Source: Symsagittifera roscoffensis
Taxonomy: Eukaryota > Xenacoelomorpha > Acoela > Convolutidae
Reading direction: 5' to 3'
Assembly (NCBI RefSeq): GCF_963678635.1
Contig: NC_087062.1
Span: forward strand, 2,790,001 to 2,854,000
Length of the DNA: 64,000 nt
The notes under the pieces were generated by a model. That model was given only the letters and a program-made list of their open reading frames with translations. It was not told the origin of the DNA and did not search any database. The translations under genes and the position numbers were made by a program. Below, piece by piece: positions 38,820 through 52,202 of this stretch; the stretch's first letter is position 1, and each line of letters begins with the position of its first letter.

Positions 38820-40535
38820 GGAAACCGGGCGAGTAAAGGACAATACACGACAGAAGAGAGACGTAACATTACAGGATTGCAAAATACAGACTCGGACAAT
38901 TATTGGTGACGAATTGTAAAACTCAAACTCGCTTTGCTGCTCATTTATTAATCTGCTCTCCATTTATTGCTTCAATATGATTTTCAAACCGAGTTTCACG
39001 ATGTACTGCTGTAAAGAGAGATCGATTGATAGTTCAATATGTTGATTGATGATCAACAACACCTAGTTTCACATGTAATCTTTTCAATCGAATTCTTTTA
39101 CCTCACAACAAACTGATTAGTGTACCGACATTGGGGCCCATAATAATGCTGTTTATATTGATAGCTAGGGTTGGGTCTATATTTTCCTTAGCTTCCAGCA
39201 GGTAATGAGATTAAAGCTTTTCAAGGCCAGAGCAGTTATTGTTATTATTGAGATGATATTTTTGTCCGTATATGTCTTTTTGACATTCTGTTTGTTACTG
39301 ACTTTTGAAGAAATAATTTTGTCACTACTTTTTTATTCATAGATGAAAAAGAACTTGAACTTGAATCCAAGATGTTGAGGGGTAGTTGATAGTTTGTTAC
39401 TGAGATTTGAGGTGTAAATTTTCTGACTCGCCGAACTCAAAAAGCGAAGTCCTTATTTTTCTGTTTGAACCAAGGATATAAATTAAAAAGTTTTGAGAGT
39501 GAATCTAGAGAAGACAGGTTATGTTTCCTTGTATTTGTTGAGACCAATATCTAAAGAGTGAGCGAACCATGGCGTTGGGTTTTTTTGCAGCCGATTAAAA
39601 GTAAAGAAAGCTCACAGAGCGTCAAGTACAAGTATCATATATAAGTTCTTTACTCTTGCGATAAGCAAGGATGCTGCAACTGGCTGCAACTTTTTTCCGT
39701 GACCTACTTAACTTCTTCTGAGAAGCATAATTTTAAGTGCTTCTGCTGAACATAATATCAAAATTGGTGTTTTTTTTAGTCGGATAGTTTTGAATATCTA
39801 TTTTTTCAAATGCCGTCGTATATTTTTCCAATAGAGATTTGTAACAGAACTTCAATGGAGGCTGGAAATGGAAAACGTTCTTGTATTCTGAACCCAATGA
39901 ATGATTCTACCCGTACTGATCTTGTGTACAATTTCACGTCTGATCATCCATTTTTCAGGCGAGATAATATTCTTAGGACTGTTCCGGCATTATGAAGGCC
40001 TGTTCCTAGAAGGAGCATACGTTTTTTCCTACAGACAGGCTAAACCCTGAGTGAGACAAATAATGCCTGACTGCAAACTTGAAAAACTCCGAGATGATGA
40101 CGTCACGTCAGATAGACATATGCTATTTGGTATTTTTGAACGCGCATTTCACCGCGCGTGAAAACACATTATTTGCAGTTTCTCTAAATTCACTCGTACT
40201 CAATCATGATTGAATCTTGAATATTGATAGTGCTTAAATTTAACGTTTTGATTGCAAATATTTGTGAATCGATGTTTTAAATAACAAATTTTGGGTAAAA
40301 TCTCCATTGAAATTTTTTAGCAAACTAAGTATTTTATTGAAATTTAGTGCTGGTCCATATTTAAAATTTTCCGGTATACATTTACAGCGTTTCTGTAGGT
40401 TTTCAATTTTGCTCGTTTAAGATAGGTTAAAGTTTTCGTTTTTGTCTATTTTATCAATACACTGCTCAGAGGCGCCATTTTAGGTAGAATTTTGGTCAAT
40501 AGTTTTCTTGATTTTTTTCCATTTTATTGACATCG
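38820..40535. other. 3' flank of the SERBP1-like gene
   Basis: Contains the 3' untranslated region; a weak poly(A) signal ATTAAA is at 39210-39215. The rest is AT-rich with no recognised gene. A 61-codon plus frame at 39810-39995 has no supporting features. Confidence 0.4.
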
Positions 40536-40714
40536 TGATACCTCTATGCCCAGGGTGGATAAGTCTTAAAAAAAGTAGATCTCAAAATGTCAATTCACAT
40601 GAAATCTTTTTATTTCTTTTTATTTTCATAATAATAATCATATAAATACATAAACAATATAAGCACTCCCCAAGGTTACTGTAATGTGGTTGCAGCTGCA
40701 GCTACTGTACCACA
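40536..40714 (-). repeat. 3' LTR of element C
   Basis: Shares both ends with 47407-47663 (TGATACCTC... to ...ACTGTACCACA on the plus strand) but lacks an internal block of about 80 bp that includes GACACACTGTTCAGTCG. Confidence 0.85.
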
Positions 40715-40938
40715 TTCCCCGCTGGACAAATAAATTTTATATTAACATAAAAATTTAATAAAACAAAAAGAGTTTTTTTAAAACTCAGTTTAATGTTTGT
40801 ATATGAAAAGTCTTTTTTGCTCTTTAAATGCTCCCGGTCTCCTTGTATTGCCGGTTTCTGCCGGAGACCGGTTTCTGCCGGTCTCCTTGTATTGCAATTA
40901 ATTCGCCTCTCTCTCTCTCTCTTCCGGTATATCGAATT

Positions 40939-43323
40939 TCAGTGAGACCCGCCACGAAGCCTTCCACGATCGCGTCCGTCAAGCGTTGCGTATCCGAACT
41001 TTCTTCGGAATAAATGTCTCTCTAATAAGCCCAACTTTGTCTCCGCTAGTCTGTTCGTGTCTGTTTTGAGCCTCGCCAGTTTGAGACGATATGACTCCAA
41101 GGCGGCCTTACTCAGGTCCGTTATGTCATCCTCCGAACAAATTAAGCGCACTGAGTGCTTAATTGGGTTACCGACTCTCTTAGGTCCCTGGCTCTTAGTT
41201 TGTCGATTACTTCTCCTAATTGGTGCGGTGTTGATCTGATGCTCGTCTTTGCTTGATTCATCCGAGAATCATGGTGGTGTATCTGTGTGGGAGTCATATT
41301 CTCTGGACGTGAGAATATCTTCGGCGGTTTTCTGAATTCCTCTTGTCAATACTTGATCTGCCATCTTCCATTCATCCCGTGTCATGTCCTGGTTTTGAAA
41401 TGTTCCCAGTATTGCATTTGGACTGGTCTGCCGGTTAATTTATTTTAACTTCGCCTGTTTGATTGGAGTTGACGCATGTGGGGTGCTCTTATCTGACGGT
41501 CCTGGGCTCTCATTGTTGCCGTCAGTAGTTTGTTCATCGGTAACTGCTGTAGCAGCTTTTGCTCTACGAGCTTCTGGAGCGGTTGGTTTTTTATTGTTTT
41601 TCATTGGTCTGCCTTGGTTCAGCTGTTTTGGGATACTCAAAGTCGGCCCAGCATTATTGGGTTTCGCCCGTTTTACAGCCAGGTTTAGTTCCCCCCTTAC
41701 TCCGTATCTTTCGATGTGACTCTTACAGGACTGTCCTGGAAGCGCTCCTTAGCCTTATGATCTTCCGCTTTGTTTTGTTGGCTTTCTTCATCATCCGAAT
41801 TGATTGTTTCTTGTAATTGGTCGTTCTTGCCGACACGCTTCTTTTTGGATTCATCTATTTTTCGCGGTTTTTAGCGGTAGTGGTGACTTAACTTTTGACT
41901 GTGCAATGTCACTCTTCCGAAATATTGCTCTAGCAGCTGTTTTGCATAGTATACTGCGTTTGAGACGTCACCTTTCCCTTGAGAGGGTTTGTGAGACCCT
42001 TTCCGCTCTTCCGGTTTTTGTCTTTGCAAAGCAAAGTTGGTGACCATGTATTGTTTTGCTCCACCACCGGTTTGTCTTCAATAAAACCTTGTTCTCACGA
42101 GTACAGTAGTTCCTTTCTCAGTTCGGGGTTGATCGTACTCGTTTCGTCCACAAGTCTCCGGATGTCACTGTCCGGTGCATCCCGACGGGTGGCATTCCAT
42201 CGTGTATTGGCCTCTAGCAGCGTCTTCAATGCCTCTGCACTGTCTCTGTCCTTCGTCAGTAGCTATTTCTGTTCAAACAGCGGGCTGACATCCCGACTGT
42301 ACGATCCTTTTGGCACGATTTTGATATAGTCCCTGGATTGGTCTATTCTCTTCCTTAATTGCGGAGCCGCGAGTGCTGATCTCTCCAAGTGTTGTTTATC
42401 TAAATATCAGAATTAGCTACAAATCTGTCGCTTAATATTTTAAACTCTGTTTTTGGAAGACGTCCAAAGTGAGCTTCAAACGGAGAGCATTGTATGGTTT
42501 TTTGTTTGGCCCATCTAAGGTCTCGAATTATCGTGCTAAGACAGAGCTTTATTGACGCGACGTTTTTGCCCAGAAGCAATACTCTTAATCTTCATTTAAT
42601 TGTTTGGATAGTTCGTTCTACTAATCCACATTCTCGGTGATCTCCCACCGGGCAACATTTTTGTTCTATGTTGTCGTCAGAACAAAATTTTTTTATAGCT
42701 TTATCCTTGAACCCAGAAAATTGGTCAGTTCTTATAGATTCTGGTTTTCCATACGTATCAATGTAGGTGCGGAGGAACTCAATTGACGATTTTCCCCCAG
42801 TCGATTTAGTAATTTTCACCGACGTAAATTTTGAATACCGATCTATTGCTACCAACAAGTAAATTTTCTTTCCCTTATGATCTTCTAGCGGTCCTGCATA
42901 GTCTAATTGTAACTCCTGCCCCGGCTGCGATAGCAGTGGTAGTGGTTTAGTCGCATTTTTAGGAATGATATATTTAGCATTCTTACCATAGCGATTACAG
43001 CTTCTACATTTTTACGCCAGGTTAACAATGTCCTTATGCATGTGCGGCCACCACAAGTAGTGTGACACATTGAGCATTGCCTCTTGACCGAGATGACCCC
43101 GATGAATTTTTTTCAGAACTGCCGAACGCAGTTGACATGGAACCGCTAGCCGATCGTTAACGAGCATGCAGTCGTCCACTACACCTAGCTGGTGCCATAA
43201 GGGATTAGTGTATGGGCCCATCAGCTCAAAACTGTGTCTGTCATTCTTTTCGATCACTCGATGTAGGCGGTACATCCATGTATCCTCCGTGATAAGTTCT
43301 GCAAGCAAACTCCGGTCAAACAA
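40939..43323 (-). pseudogene. Element C pol remnant: integrase and C-terminal tail
   Basis: 43012-43323 carries the integrase zinc region (HRGHLGQEAMLNVSHYLWW). 42592-42858 carries the core (LLVAIDRYSKF, RTDQFSGFKDK, ECGLVERTIQTI). The tail to about 40939 is Lys/Ser-rich and in several frames. Stops and shifts break it throughout. It matches element B's integrase at 53437-55725 in order. Confidence 0.85.
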
Positions 43324-43407
43324 CCGTGCGAGATTGTCTAGCCCTCCTGGTAATTTGCTGTCAGTCTCACTCTGCTCTTCTTTTCTTGAACTATGGCTGA
43401 TTCTTCT

Positions 43408-44683
43408 TTACACCACGATTACTTCGTGGTCATCTTCTTCCGGACTGTCAGCTGTGAGGTCCACATCAACTATCGTTAGTTTTTTACTCTCATCGACGCA
43501 ATTCTCGGTCGTTTTAGGGCTGACCATTTCTGTTTGTGCCTCCAGTTTTAGCATCGTTTTTGGTCTGTCCGATCCCTCTAAGCCTACTAGGTCCCAAAAG
43601 GAAACTAATTTGGGAATTTCCTTTTTGTCCACCGCCATCTTACTGCATGCAGCTGTTGCTGATACTCCTGTTTTACAAATTGAGCCCGCCGATGTAGAAG
43701 TCCCGGCTTCGTTTTTGTTCTTTATCTGCTGTTGCATTATCTTCCACTCCACATACGGTATTTCTGAATCTGAACTGTTTGTGTCCTCGTTGTTTGCCCC
43801 TGGCCCCCGTTTTATCAATCTTGTTCGTTGAAAAGTTGTTTCCATGACCTCTTCCTTTACTTGGTCTTGTCCTCCACCCTGTCTGATGTCGCTGATCCTC
43901 GCGTTTTTCTTTCTACTTCTATCTTTCTCCACCTTGTCTCTATCGTTGTCCGCATTTCCGTTTTCCATCTCTTTATTTTTTGCTGAATTTTTGTATAATT
44001 ACCTAGCCAACTGATTTGAATGAGAGAAATTGCAAAAAGTGTTTGTTTTAGAGTTTGAAATTCGTGAAATTTGAACGTTTACGTTCCGGTCGAGCCTTGT
44101 TTGTTTTGAACCGATTTGGTTGCTATAGCAAACGTGGGATGACGTGTTTATTTTATCGTTACTGCCAGTGTTTCTAACAGAATGTTCTAGAATTTATCCG
44201 TTTCGAATAGGCTCGACCATATCAGGTAGCCGATTGTTCAAACAGTAGAGAGCTCTTTGAAAGTTTTCAATCGATGTTACCACGAACTTCTCATCAAGTT
44301 CAAACTCTGGCCGCGGTTCTCAATTTGGCTTTCTTGATAGGTAATCAACTATACCCATATCCTTTCCAGGTATATGTATTGAACTGATACGGTAACAATC
44401 TATCAACCCATCTTGTGAGTCTAGGTTGATACGTTTTGTTTGAACGATTTTCGCCTAGAGCAGATGTTAGTGCTTTATGGTCCGTAGCTATGGAAAATTC
44501 CCTACCCAAAAAATAATGTATGAATCTGTCCACGGCCCATACTACTGCCAACAATTCGAGTTCGTTTGTCGAATACTTTTTCTCTTGTGTATTCATATAC
44601 CGTGATGCAAAAGCAATTGGCATCCAATCACCCTCCTCTGTTTTTTGTCCGAGGGTGGCCCCAAGACCGCTGTGACTTGTCAC
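43408..44683 (-). pseudogene. Element C pol remnant: RNase H and spacer
   Basis: 44345-44683 has the RNase H blocks YSTNELELLAVVWAVDRF and FSIATDHKALTSAL. 43408-43968 is the acidic spacer before integrase. Between them the frame is lost. Homologous to 55732-57444 in element B. Confidence 0.8.
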
Positions 44684-44752
44684 ATTTAACTTGTGTATCT
44701 TTTAAGTGGTTCTCCCCCCATTCAAATTTCTTCACCGGCATTTTTATATTAT

Positions 44753-46348
44753 TCAGTTTTTTCTTCCATTCTTATCCCGTAATAATGGCCTAAGTTTATC
44801 AGTTAGACTAGCTGCATGTGTTATAAATTTTGACAGGTGGTTGATACTACCCATAAAGGATCGTAGTTGTTGTAGTGATTTGGGCGAATTCAGGCTAAGT
44901 ATTGTTTCTGTCTTTGTGATTTTAGGAACAATACCAGTTGGTGATAACTTATGCCCGAGCCAATTTACCTCAGACTGCAAGAACTCACATTTAGCTAATT
45001 TTAAAGCTAAATTTTCGTTGTCTAGTCTGCTTAATATTTCCGAGACTAGTTTTTCATGCTCTTTTTTGTCCCCTTTTGAGACAATCAAAATATCACCTAC
45101 AACAAATGCATTCGGAGCGTGGTTCAGCGTGCGATCCATAGCTTTTTGAAACTCCGCTGTCATATCTGCCAAACCATAGAAGCCTGTAAGGAACCTGTAC
45201 GTTCCTGTCGCTTGTCCCCCCATGATATTGAATTTACACTGCTTTGATGTTTCTGCAGTCAATTTGAGTTGGCTATATCCGTGTTTTAAATCTAAGATTT
45301 TGAAATACAATGTGCTTACTGCATTTGCGGTAACGATTTGATTTACTCCATCTAGGAGCTCATCGATGTTTGGCATCTGATATTTAGTTTTATACAGTTG
45401 CCTGCTAATAGGCTGAGCGTCTAAAGCTAATTAACTTGAATCGTCTTTTTTCACTGTGATGACATTTTGGGCAAGGAAGCAATCACTGGTACATTTATCC
45501 AATTTCTTTATGTGGCCTTCCAATAACATATTGGTTAATTCCGATTGAATTTTATCCCGGATATGGATACGTATTCTTCGACCTTTTTCTTGTATTGGAC
45601 ATAGTAGATATTTAAATTCCGTACTCACTACATGATTTTTGGAACTGCTCTGATAATCAAAAAGGTCCGAAAATTTATTATAAAATAGTTGTTTCCAACC
45701 TTGTGACTGCTCACACAGTAGCACGCCAAAACTCGACATTTCTGTTGCTGCCGTCTTTTGAGTTGTGTGTATACCACTTTTGCTCTGGAGATACAATCCC
45801 AAAATGCATCTTTTGCGGCGTTCAGTGACCAGAAACGATACTCCTTTCACTTCCCATCCGGCTGACCTGATATCGGCCTTTATTGCGCCCAAAAATTAAG
45901 ATAGGTTTTTTGTTGTAATCAACAAATTGCGCTGACAAATTTAGTCTTTCCGCCGGCATGAATTTCGTTTTTGGACACTCTTCTAGAGTTTGTTTAGTTG
46001 TTACCCAATTTAAAAACGACACTGGACTTCCTGTATCTATAGTCAGATTAAGGATTTGATTATCAATCCTGACTAATGCCTTGAAAGATTTTATCTGCGC
46101 TGATCGAGGATTTCTCCGTATGTCGATTTTCCTTACATTTTGCGAATCTCTACGCCCTGTAATCTGGTCTGTTCTCTGTTGAGTCTTTCCGAAACATAAT
46201 ATTCTATTTGTTCCACGGATATTTCGTCTTTTTCAATCACCATGATCTCAAAGTCATTGCAGGAATCAAAACATCTTATAAGATTGCATTCTTCATCTGA
46301 GCTAGATATTTCCTCTGTCTTTTGGTTGGCTTGCTGTGATCGACACAT
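44753..46348 (-). pseudogene. Element C pol remnant: protease and reverse transcriptase
   Basis: RT blocks are visible at 44753-45376 (YFKILDLKHGYSQLKL, GFYGLADMTAEFQKAMDR; the FLDD active-site block is altered to VGDILIVSKG) and 45431-45892 (EGHIKKLDKCTSDCFLAQ). The protease area is at 45822-46348 with several breaks. The changed active site and the frame breaks show a dead copy. Confidence 0.85.
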
Positions 46349-47405
46349 TCGAGCAAGTGTGATTTGGCTTGTTGCAATTTTTGCATGTCTTGCCTAATGC
46401 CGGACAATTTCGTAGATGTCCCTCCACGAAAGGTTTTCCACACCTTATACACGGTTTCTGATCGGCCCGCGACTTTATGTTGTTTTTAGCATCCCATGTC
46501 CTCCGTTTATAAGGTTCTTTATTTGATCGCCTGTTATTTCCTCCTCTATTGCCAACCTCCATAATTGGTTCTTGTTTTATTTTTACTTGCAAACCCAGTA
46601 GATTTCCTGCACTTGCAGTGTTAGCATATGATTTCTGAAAGGCTTGTGTCTTCTGTTTGCTTTGTTCAAACTTTAGCGCTCGCTTCAGGACCTCATCAGG
46701 TGTGAATGTTTCAAATGTCAACGTATTTTGTATAACAGTGTTTTTCATTTTTGAAAAGAATAGATCTCGAACTATTTCATTTTCTAATGTGCCGAGCTCC
46801 ACTTTTGCTGCTTGTGCAGTCAAGGCAGCATGGAAAGATTCCAGCGACTGGCCCGCTTCCTTTGTTTTTGTGAACAGCTTGTATATTTATTATGTTACAC
46901 TTTTTGTTTTTTCAAATGAGGTTTTTGCTAGGGCTACCATCTCCCAAAACTCAAGCATTGACACTTCAGTATGAGGATTTTTCTGAACAAACCGCTTTTT
47001 TCCTTCATTTCCTAGGGCAAGAAATAATCTCGAAGCGATTCGTTTTTTGACTTCGTTGTAGAACACATTGTGTCCCACCTATGATCCCCGCTCCCTTCTT
47101 TCTTCATTTTCAAGCAGGACTTTGTCCCTTAATGATTTGTTTCTCGCTTCTCGATCCGCAATAGCTTGTTCGTCCTCATTGGCTCTAGGTGTTTCTGACC
47201 GTGTCATTAGTTCTTCTACGACCGCTTTCGGGTCCTCTAATAGCACTTATGGATTCACATTTTTCTTCATGGTAACGGCTAATAGAAATTGATCAAACCA
47301 AATTTTAAAGTTCCATGGTGGATCAGATTTTGCTGAGGTCCAGAACACCGGAGTACCCATGTCTTTTCTGTTATCTTGGGATAAAAATCCTTCTGGCTGC
47401 GCCAT
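46302..47405 (-). pseudogene. Element C gag remnant
   Basis: The start MAQPEGFLSQDNR-like sequence lies directly against the LTR at 47405. 46890-47292 covers the capsid N-terminus. 46302-46823 runs from MTAQAAKVELGTLENEIVRD to two zinc-knuckle-like clusters (CIRCGKPFVEGHLRNC and CKNCNKPNHTC). Stops lie near 47250 and 46880. Confidence 0.85.
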
Positions 47406-47406
47406 G

Positions 47407-47663
47407 TGATACCTCCATGCCCAGGGTGGATAAGTCTAGCAAAATGTAGATCTCAAAATGTCAATTCACATTAAATCGTTTTATTTCTTTTTCTCTTTTT
47501 GTTCGACTGAATTCCATAATGCAGTACGGACACACTGTTCAGTCGTAGAACAGGTTAGGTCAACGTAGGTTGACCTTGAATAATAATAATCATATAAATA
47601 CATATTTAACATAAGCACTCCCCAAGGTTGTAGTGTGGCTGCAGCTGCAGCTACTGTACCACA
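47407..47663 (-). repeat. 5' LTR of element C
   Basis: 257 bp, TGATACC... to ...CCACA on the plus strand; full-length relative to the shortened copy at 40536. A third, truncated copy lies at about 49713-49888 inside the tandem duplication. Confidence 0.88.
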
Positions 47664-48235
47664 GACATGTCAAATATCACGCCATCAAGTTCTTCTTCGT
47701 TTTTTTTAGCATGCAAATTTGTCGTGCTATTGAACCCTTTTTTTGGCACTTTTTTTTCTAGCAAACAACGCCTGTTTCTTATGAATTGAATCGCTTTCGT
47801 ATTTGTCTTTAATTTTGCCCGGCTCAAGGTATTGCAATTCAAATTAAATTTTCAAAATTAAGGTTCACTTGGCAATTAGGACAAGCTGAAACAAGTCTCT
47901 CCAATCTGTCTACGAAATTGGAGATTATCTTGTTAGGCTTTGTCACTCTGGATGTAAATGAGGTGAACGCTGGAGGTTATTGCCAGATTCCTTTTAAGAT
48001 GAATGCGCCATTCTAATATCTATGTTAAGTTATCCAAGAATTCTCTTTATATAAAAAGCTTTAGAAAATTCTTTTTCAGGTAGTGAATTCAGTTAATTTT
48101 TATTTACAAAAACACTGAATGGAGGCATTGTGCAGATCTAGACTGAGAACAAAAGAACCCACTCAGTTCGCGAGAGCAGGAGGTGAGGGGGAGGGGAGGG
48201 GAAATATAGAAGGTGGGTGGGTTATTATTATGTAT

Positions 48236-49679
48236 TCTAGAGTTTGTTTAGTTGTTGCCCAATTTAAAAACGACACTGGACTTCCTGTATCTATAGTCAG
48301 ATTAAAGATTTGATTATCAATCCTGACTAATGCCTTTAGAGATTTTATCTGCGCTGATCGAGGATTTCTCCGTATGTCGATTTTCCTTACATTTTGCGAA
48401 TCTCTACGCCCTGTAATCTGGTCTGTTCTCTGTTGAGTCTTTCCGAAATATAATATTCTATTTTTTCCACGGATATTTCGTCTTTTTTAATCACCATGAT
48501 CTCAAAGTCATTGCAGGAATCAAAACATCTTATAAGATTGCATTCTTCATCTGAGCTAGATATTTCCTCTGTCACTTGGTTGGCTTGCTGTGATCGACAC
48601 ATTCGAGCAAATGTGATTTGGCTTGTTGCAATTTTTGCATGTCTTTTTTAATGCCGGACAATTTCGTAGATGTCCCTCCACGAAAGGTTTTCCACGCCTT
48701 ATACACGGTTTCTGATCGGCCCGCGACTTTGTGTTGTTTTTAGCATCCCATGTCCTCCGTTTATAAGGTTCTTTATTTGATCGCCTGTTATTTCCTCCTC
48801 TATTGCCAACCTCCATAATTGGTTCTTGTTTTATTTTTACTTGCAAACCCAGTAGATTTCCTGCACTTGCAGTGTTAGCATATGATTTCTGAAAGGCTTG
48901 CGTCTTCTGTTTGCTTTGTTCAAACTTTAGCGCTCGCTTCAGGACCTCATCAGGTGTGAATGTTTCAAATGTCAACATATTTTGTATAACAGTGTTTTTC
49001 ATTTTTGAAATGAATAGATCTCGAACTCTTTCATTTTCTAATGTGCCGAGCTCCACTTTTGCTGCTTGTGCAGTCAAGGCAGCATGGAAAGATTCCAGCG
49101 ACTGGCCCGCTTCCTTTGTTTTTGTGAACAGCTTGTATATTTCTTATGTTAAACTTTTTGTTTTTTCAAATGAGGTTTTTGCTAGGGCTACCATCTCCCA
49201 AAACTCAAGCATTGACACTTCAGTATGAAGATTTTTCTGAACAAACCTCTTTTTTCCTTCATTTCCTAGGGCAAGAAATAATCTCGAAGCGATTCGTTTT
49301 TTGACTTCGTTGTAGAACACATTGTGTCCCACCTTTGATCCCCGCTCCCTTCTTTCTTCATTTTCAAGCACGACTTTGTCCCTTAATGATTTGTTTCTCG
49401 CTTCTCGATCCGCAATAGCTTGTTCGTCCTCATTGGCTCTAGGTGTTTCTGACCGTGTCATTAGTTCTTCTACGACCGCTTTCGGGTCCTCTAATAGCAC
49501 TTATGGATTCACATTTTCCTTCATGGTAACGGCTAATAGAAATTGATCAAACCAAATTTTAAAGTTCCATGGTAGATCAGATTTTGCTGAGGTCCAGAAC
49601 ACCGGAGTACCCATGTCTTTTCTGTTATCTTGGGATAAAAATCCTTCTGGCTGCGCCATGTGATACCTCCATTCTAATA
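48236..49679 (-). pseudogene. Duplicated element C gag remnant
   Basis: Near-identical to 45982-47405, including the same interrupted frames. One zinc-knuckle cysteine is changed (CIRRGK instead of CIRCGK). A 41-bp block containing the gag start and LTR edge is itself duplicated at about 49637-49712. Confidence 0.85.
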
Positions 49680-50340
49680 TCCTTCTGGCTGCGCCATGTG
49701 ATACCTCCATTTTTTCTCTTTTAGTTCGACTGAGTTCCATAACGCAGTACGGACACACTGTTCAGTCGTAGAACAGATTAGGTCAACGTAGGTTGACCTT
49801 GAATAATAATAATCATATAAATTTATATTTAACATAAGCACTCCCCAAGGTTGTAGTGTGGCTGCAGCTGCAGCTACTGTACCACAGACATGTCAAATAT
49901 TACGCCATCAAGTTCTTCTTCGTTTTTTTTAGCATGCAAATTTGTCGTGCTATTGAACCCTTTTTTTTGGCACTTTTTTTTCTAGCAAACAACGCCTGTT
50001 TCTTATGAATTGAATCGCTTTCGTATTTGTCTTTAATTTTGCCCGGCTCAAGGTATTGCAATTCAAATTAAGTTTTCAAAATTAAGGTTCACTTGGCAAT
50101 TAGGACAAGCTGAAACAAGTCTCTCCAATCTGTCTACGAAATTGGAGATTATCTTGTTAGGCTTTGTCACTCTGGATGTAAATGAGGTGAACGCTGGAGG
50201 TTATTGCCAGATTCCTTTTAAGATCAATGCGCCATTCTAATATCTATGTTAAGTTATCCTAGAATTCTCTTTATATAAAAAGCTTTAGAAAATTCTTTTT
50301 CAGGTAGTGAATTCAGTTAATTTTTATTTACAAAAACACT

Positions 50341-51146
50341 GGAAGAATAGCTTCTGCGGAGAAAATGGAGCCACGGTCAGGTAGATACCAGTTTAATGAC
50401 AATGAATCAAGTAAACAATCACAACTCTATGGTAGCTTTTGATACTGTCAGTGTACTTTGAACAGGGGTGGATTTAAGATTTTGATGAGTGGGAAAAATG
50501 TATTCCAAATTTTGTCGAATGTTTTGTTGACTTTAATACATAATACATCGATCAATGTGATTTTTGAACTCTCAGCAAACACCAAAAAGTCTTTACTTAG
50601 TGCAAAAAACTTCGGCGATGCAAGCAAATTTTTGGGGGAAAATGTGCCAAAATGCCGTTTTCGGGCACTTTTTTGAAAATTGAGACCCGAAAATTGCGCT
50701 GTTTCAGCGCGCGCTCCCCACTTAAAATTTATGTTTATAGGTATTTACAAAGTCTTTTGGGTTATCAGTCTAATAACATTTTCGTAAAATAGTTTCAATG
50801 GGGACCCTATGAGTGGTGATGGGTTTTAAATATACAGAGGAGAAAAGGCGTCCCTACCCACTCAGAATGATAAGAACAATCTAGGAATTTCAGCGGAAAT
50901 TTCGAATGATTTGAAAAGATTTGTTTTTGGGGTGAGCATTTGTGAAAACTGCAAATGAATCTCAACCAACTATCGTGAAAACTGCAGAGAAACCGCAACA
51001 GAGCAACTATCGCGAATGCAGATATTCTCTTTGAAAAGCAGTTGTTTGAGTTGATATCTAATTTGGTCTGGGCGAATTGATCTTTTGAGAGTCAGTTGGC
51101 TGGATAGTCTTGTGTTATTGTGATGAATAGGGGCTAAATTACGACT
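50341..51146. other. Unique flank inside the duplicated region, no gene seen
   Basis: AT-rich DNA present once; the matching part between 48118 and 48119 is missing. No ORF with family resemblance. Confidence 0.5.
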
Positions 51147-51275
51147 GAATGGAGGCATTGTGCAGATCTAGACTGAGAACAAAAGAACCCACTCAGTTCG
51201 CGAGAGCAGGAGGGGAGGGGGAGGGGGAGGGGAGGGGAAAGGTGGAAGGTGGGTGGGTTATTATTATGTATTATG

Positions 51276-52202
51276 CATAGTAAGGGCAGATAGCAGACTG
51301 TACAGTATAGACATATAAGTGAGACCATTCAACAAGCCTACATCTCAAAAAGCCTAAACATTGAAAATTGAGAAGCACAACAAACTGTTACAACAAGGGT
51401 CATTTCAATATTGAAAAAAATCAAAAATGGTTTAAAAATTTCTGGTCGAAAAAAAAACTTTCTTTTTTTTTCTCTCAAAACGCTATCAGTAAATCTATTT
51501 TTTTCAATTTTATTAGAGTTTCATTTGATTAAAAAATATTAAAGCTATTTTGATTTCTCTAATATTTTTCATAGTCAAAAGGAGTACAATGGGCGGGCTA
51601 ATTATGCGTAGGCTAGGAAGGTCGTTGGTAAGACGGGTGGGGGGTGGGGGTGGGGGTTGTGGCGTGCAGATAGTAGAGTGGTAAGAGCAGAGTGGTAATA
51701 GAATTGTATAAATTAGTGCTTTGTCTCGGATATTCGGTGAGGTGAAAAGATATAATGAGTGGTGTGTGTAGTCGCTCTCTCTCTCTCTCCATTCATTGTT
51801 CTGCTTATGAGATTTCACTGCTTCTATTCATCACAATTGGTCCCCCATTCACCCCCCAATCACCCCTTTACATCGGGTGTCAAAACACTTGATTAGTCCA
51901 CTAAGCTACTTCTTACTTTTCACTTCACTTCTCTTTAGTCCGAAAACACTCAATCCTATCCAAACCACCATTTTTTAAATATTACACGCCTCACTTTTCC
52001 GAAAAGATCTCATCATGTGATTCTATATACCTCCTTTTTTAATAACCTCATGCAAAGTTATAAATTAGAACTCTTATTCTTAAATGTTATACTTACTTTT
52101 CGAAATAATCTGACTCAAAAATCTTTCTGAAATGAGTTAAGGCTTATTTAACAAGTTACTTCCTAACTAGACCCGAATATTATATGATTATCATTTTTTA
52201 AA
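51276..52202. other. Non-coding, low-complexity patches
   Basis: Contains G-rich tracts (about 51640-51660), a CT dinucleotide run (about 51773-51790) and AT-rich DNA. No gene seen. Confidence 0.5.

Larger units (their letters stand above)
40536..47663 (-). mobile_element. Decayed Gypsy element C (about 7.1 kb)
   Basis: The left LTR (40536-40714, 179 bp) and right LTR (47407-47663, 257 bp) share both ends. The size difference is mainly one block of about 80 bp missing on the left. GACAT occurs at 40529-40533 and again at 47664-47668, a probable target-site duplication with two extra bases on the left. In the element's direction the right LTR is followed at once by ATGGCGCAGCCAG, which is both the gag start and a TGGCGCAG-type primer site. 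GGGGAA precedes the left LTR as the polypurine tract. All genes are broken. Confidence 0.88.
48119..51275 (-). repeat. Tandem duplication of element C's gag end, LTR and flank
   Basis: 48236-50340 repeats 45982-48118 (gag/protease part, LTR and about 455 bp of flank) with only scattered differences. 48119-48235 repeats 51147-51262 (GGAGGCATTGTGCAGATCTA ... GGGTGGGTTATTATTATG). So a segment 45982-51262 was duplicated head to tail, and one copy then lost about 800 bp. The junction is at about 48233-48238, between TATTATGTATT and CTAGAGTTTG. Gag pieces in the copy (48387-48602, 48556-49077, 49144-49500) carry the same stops as the parent, so they were already dead when copied. Confidence 0.85.
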
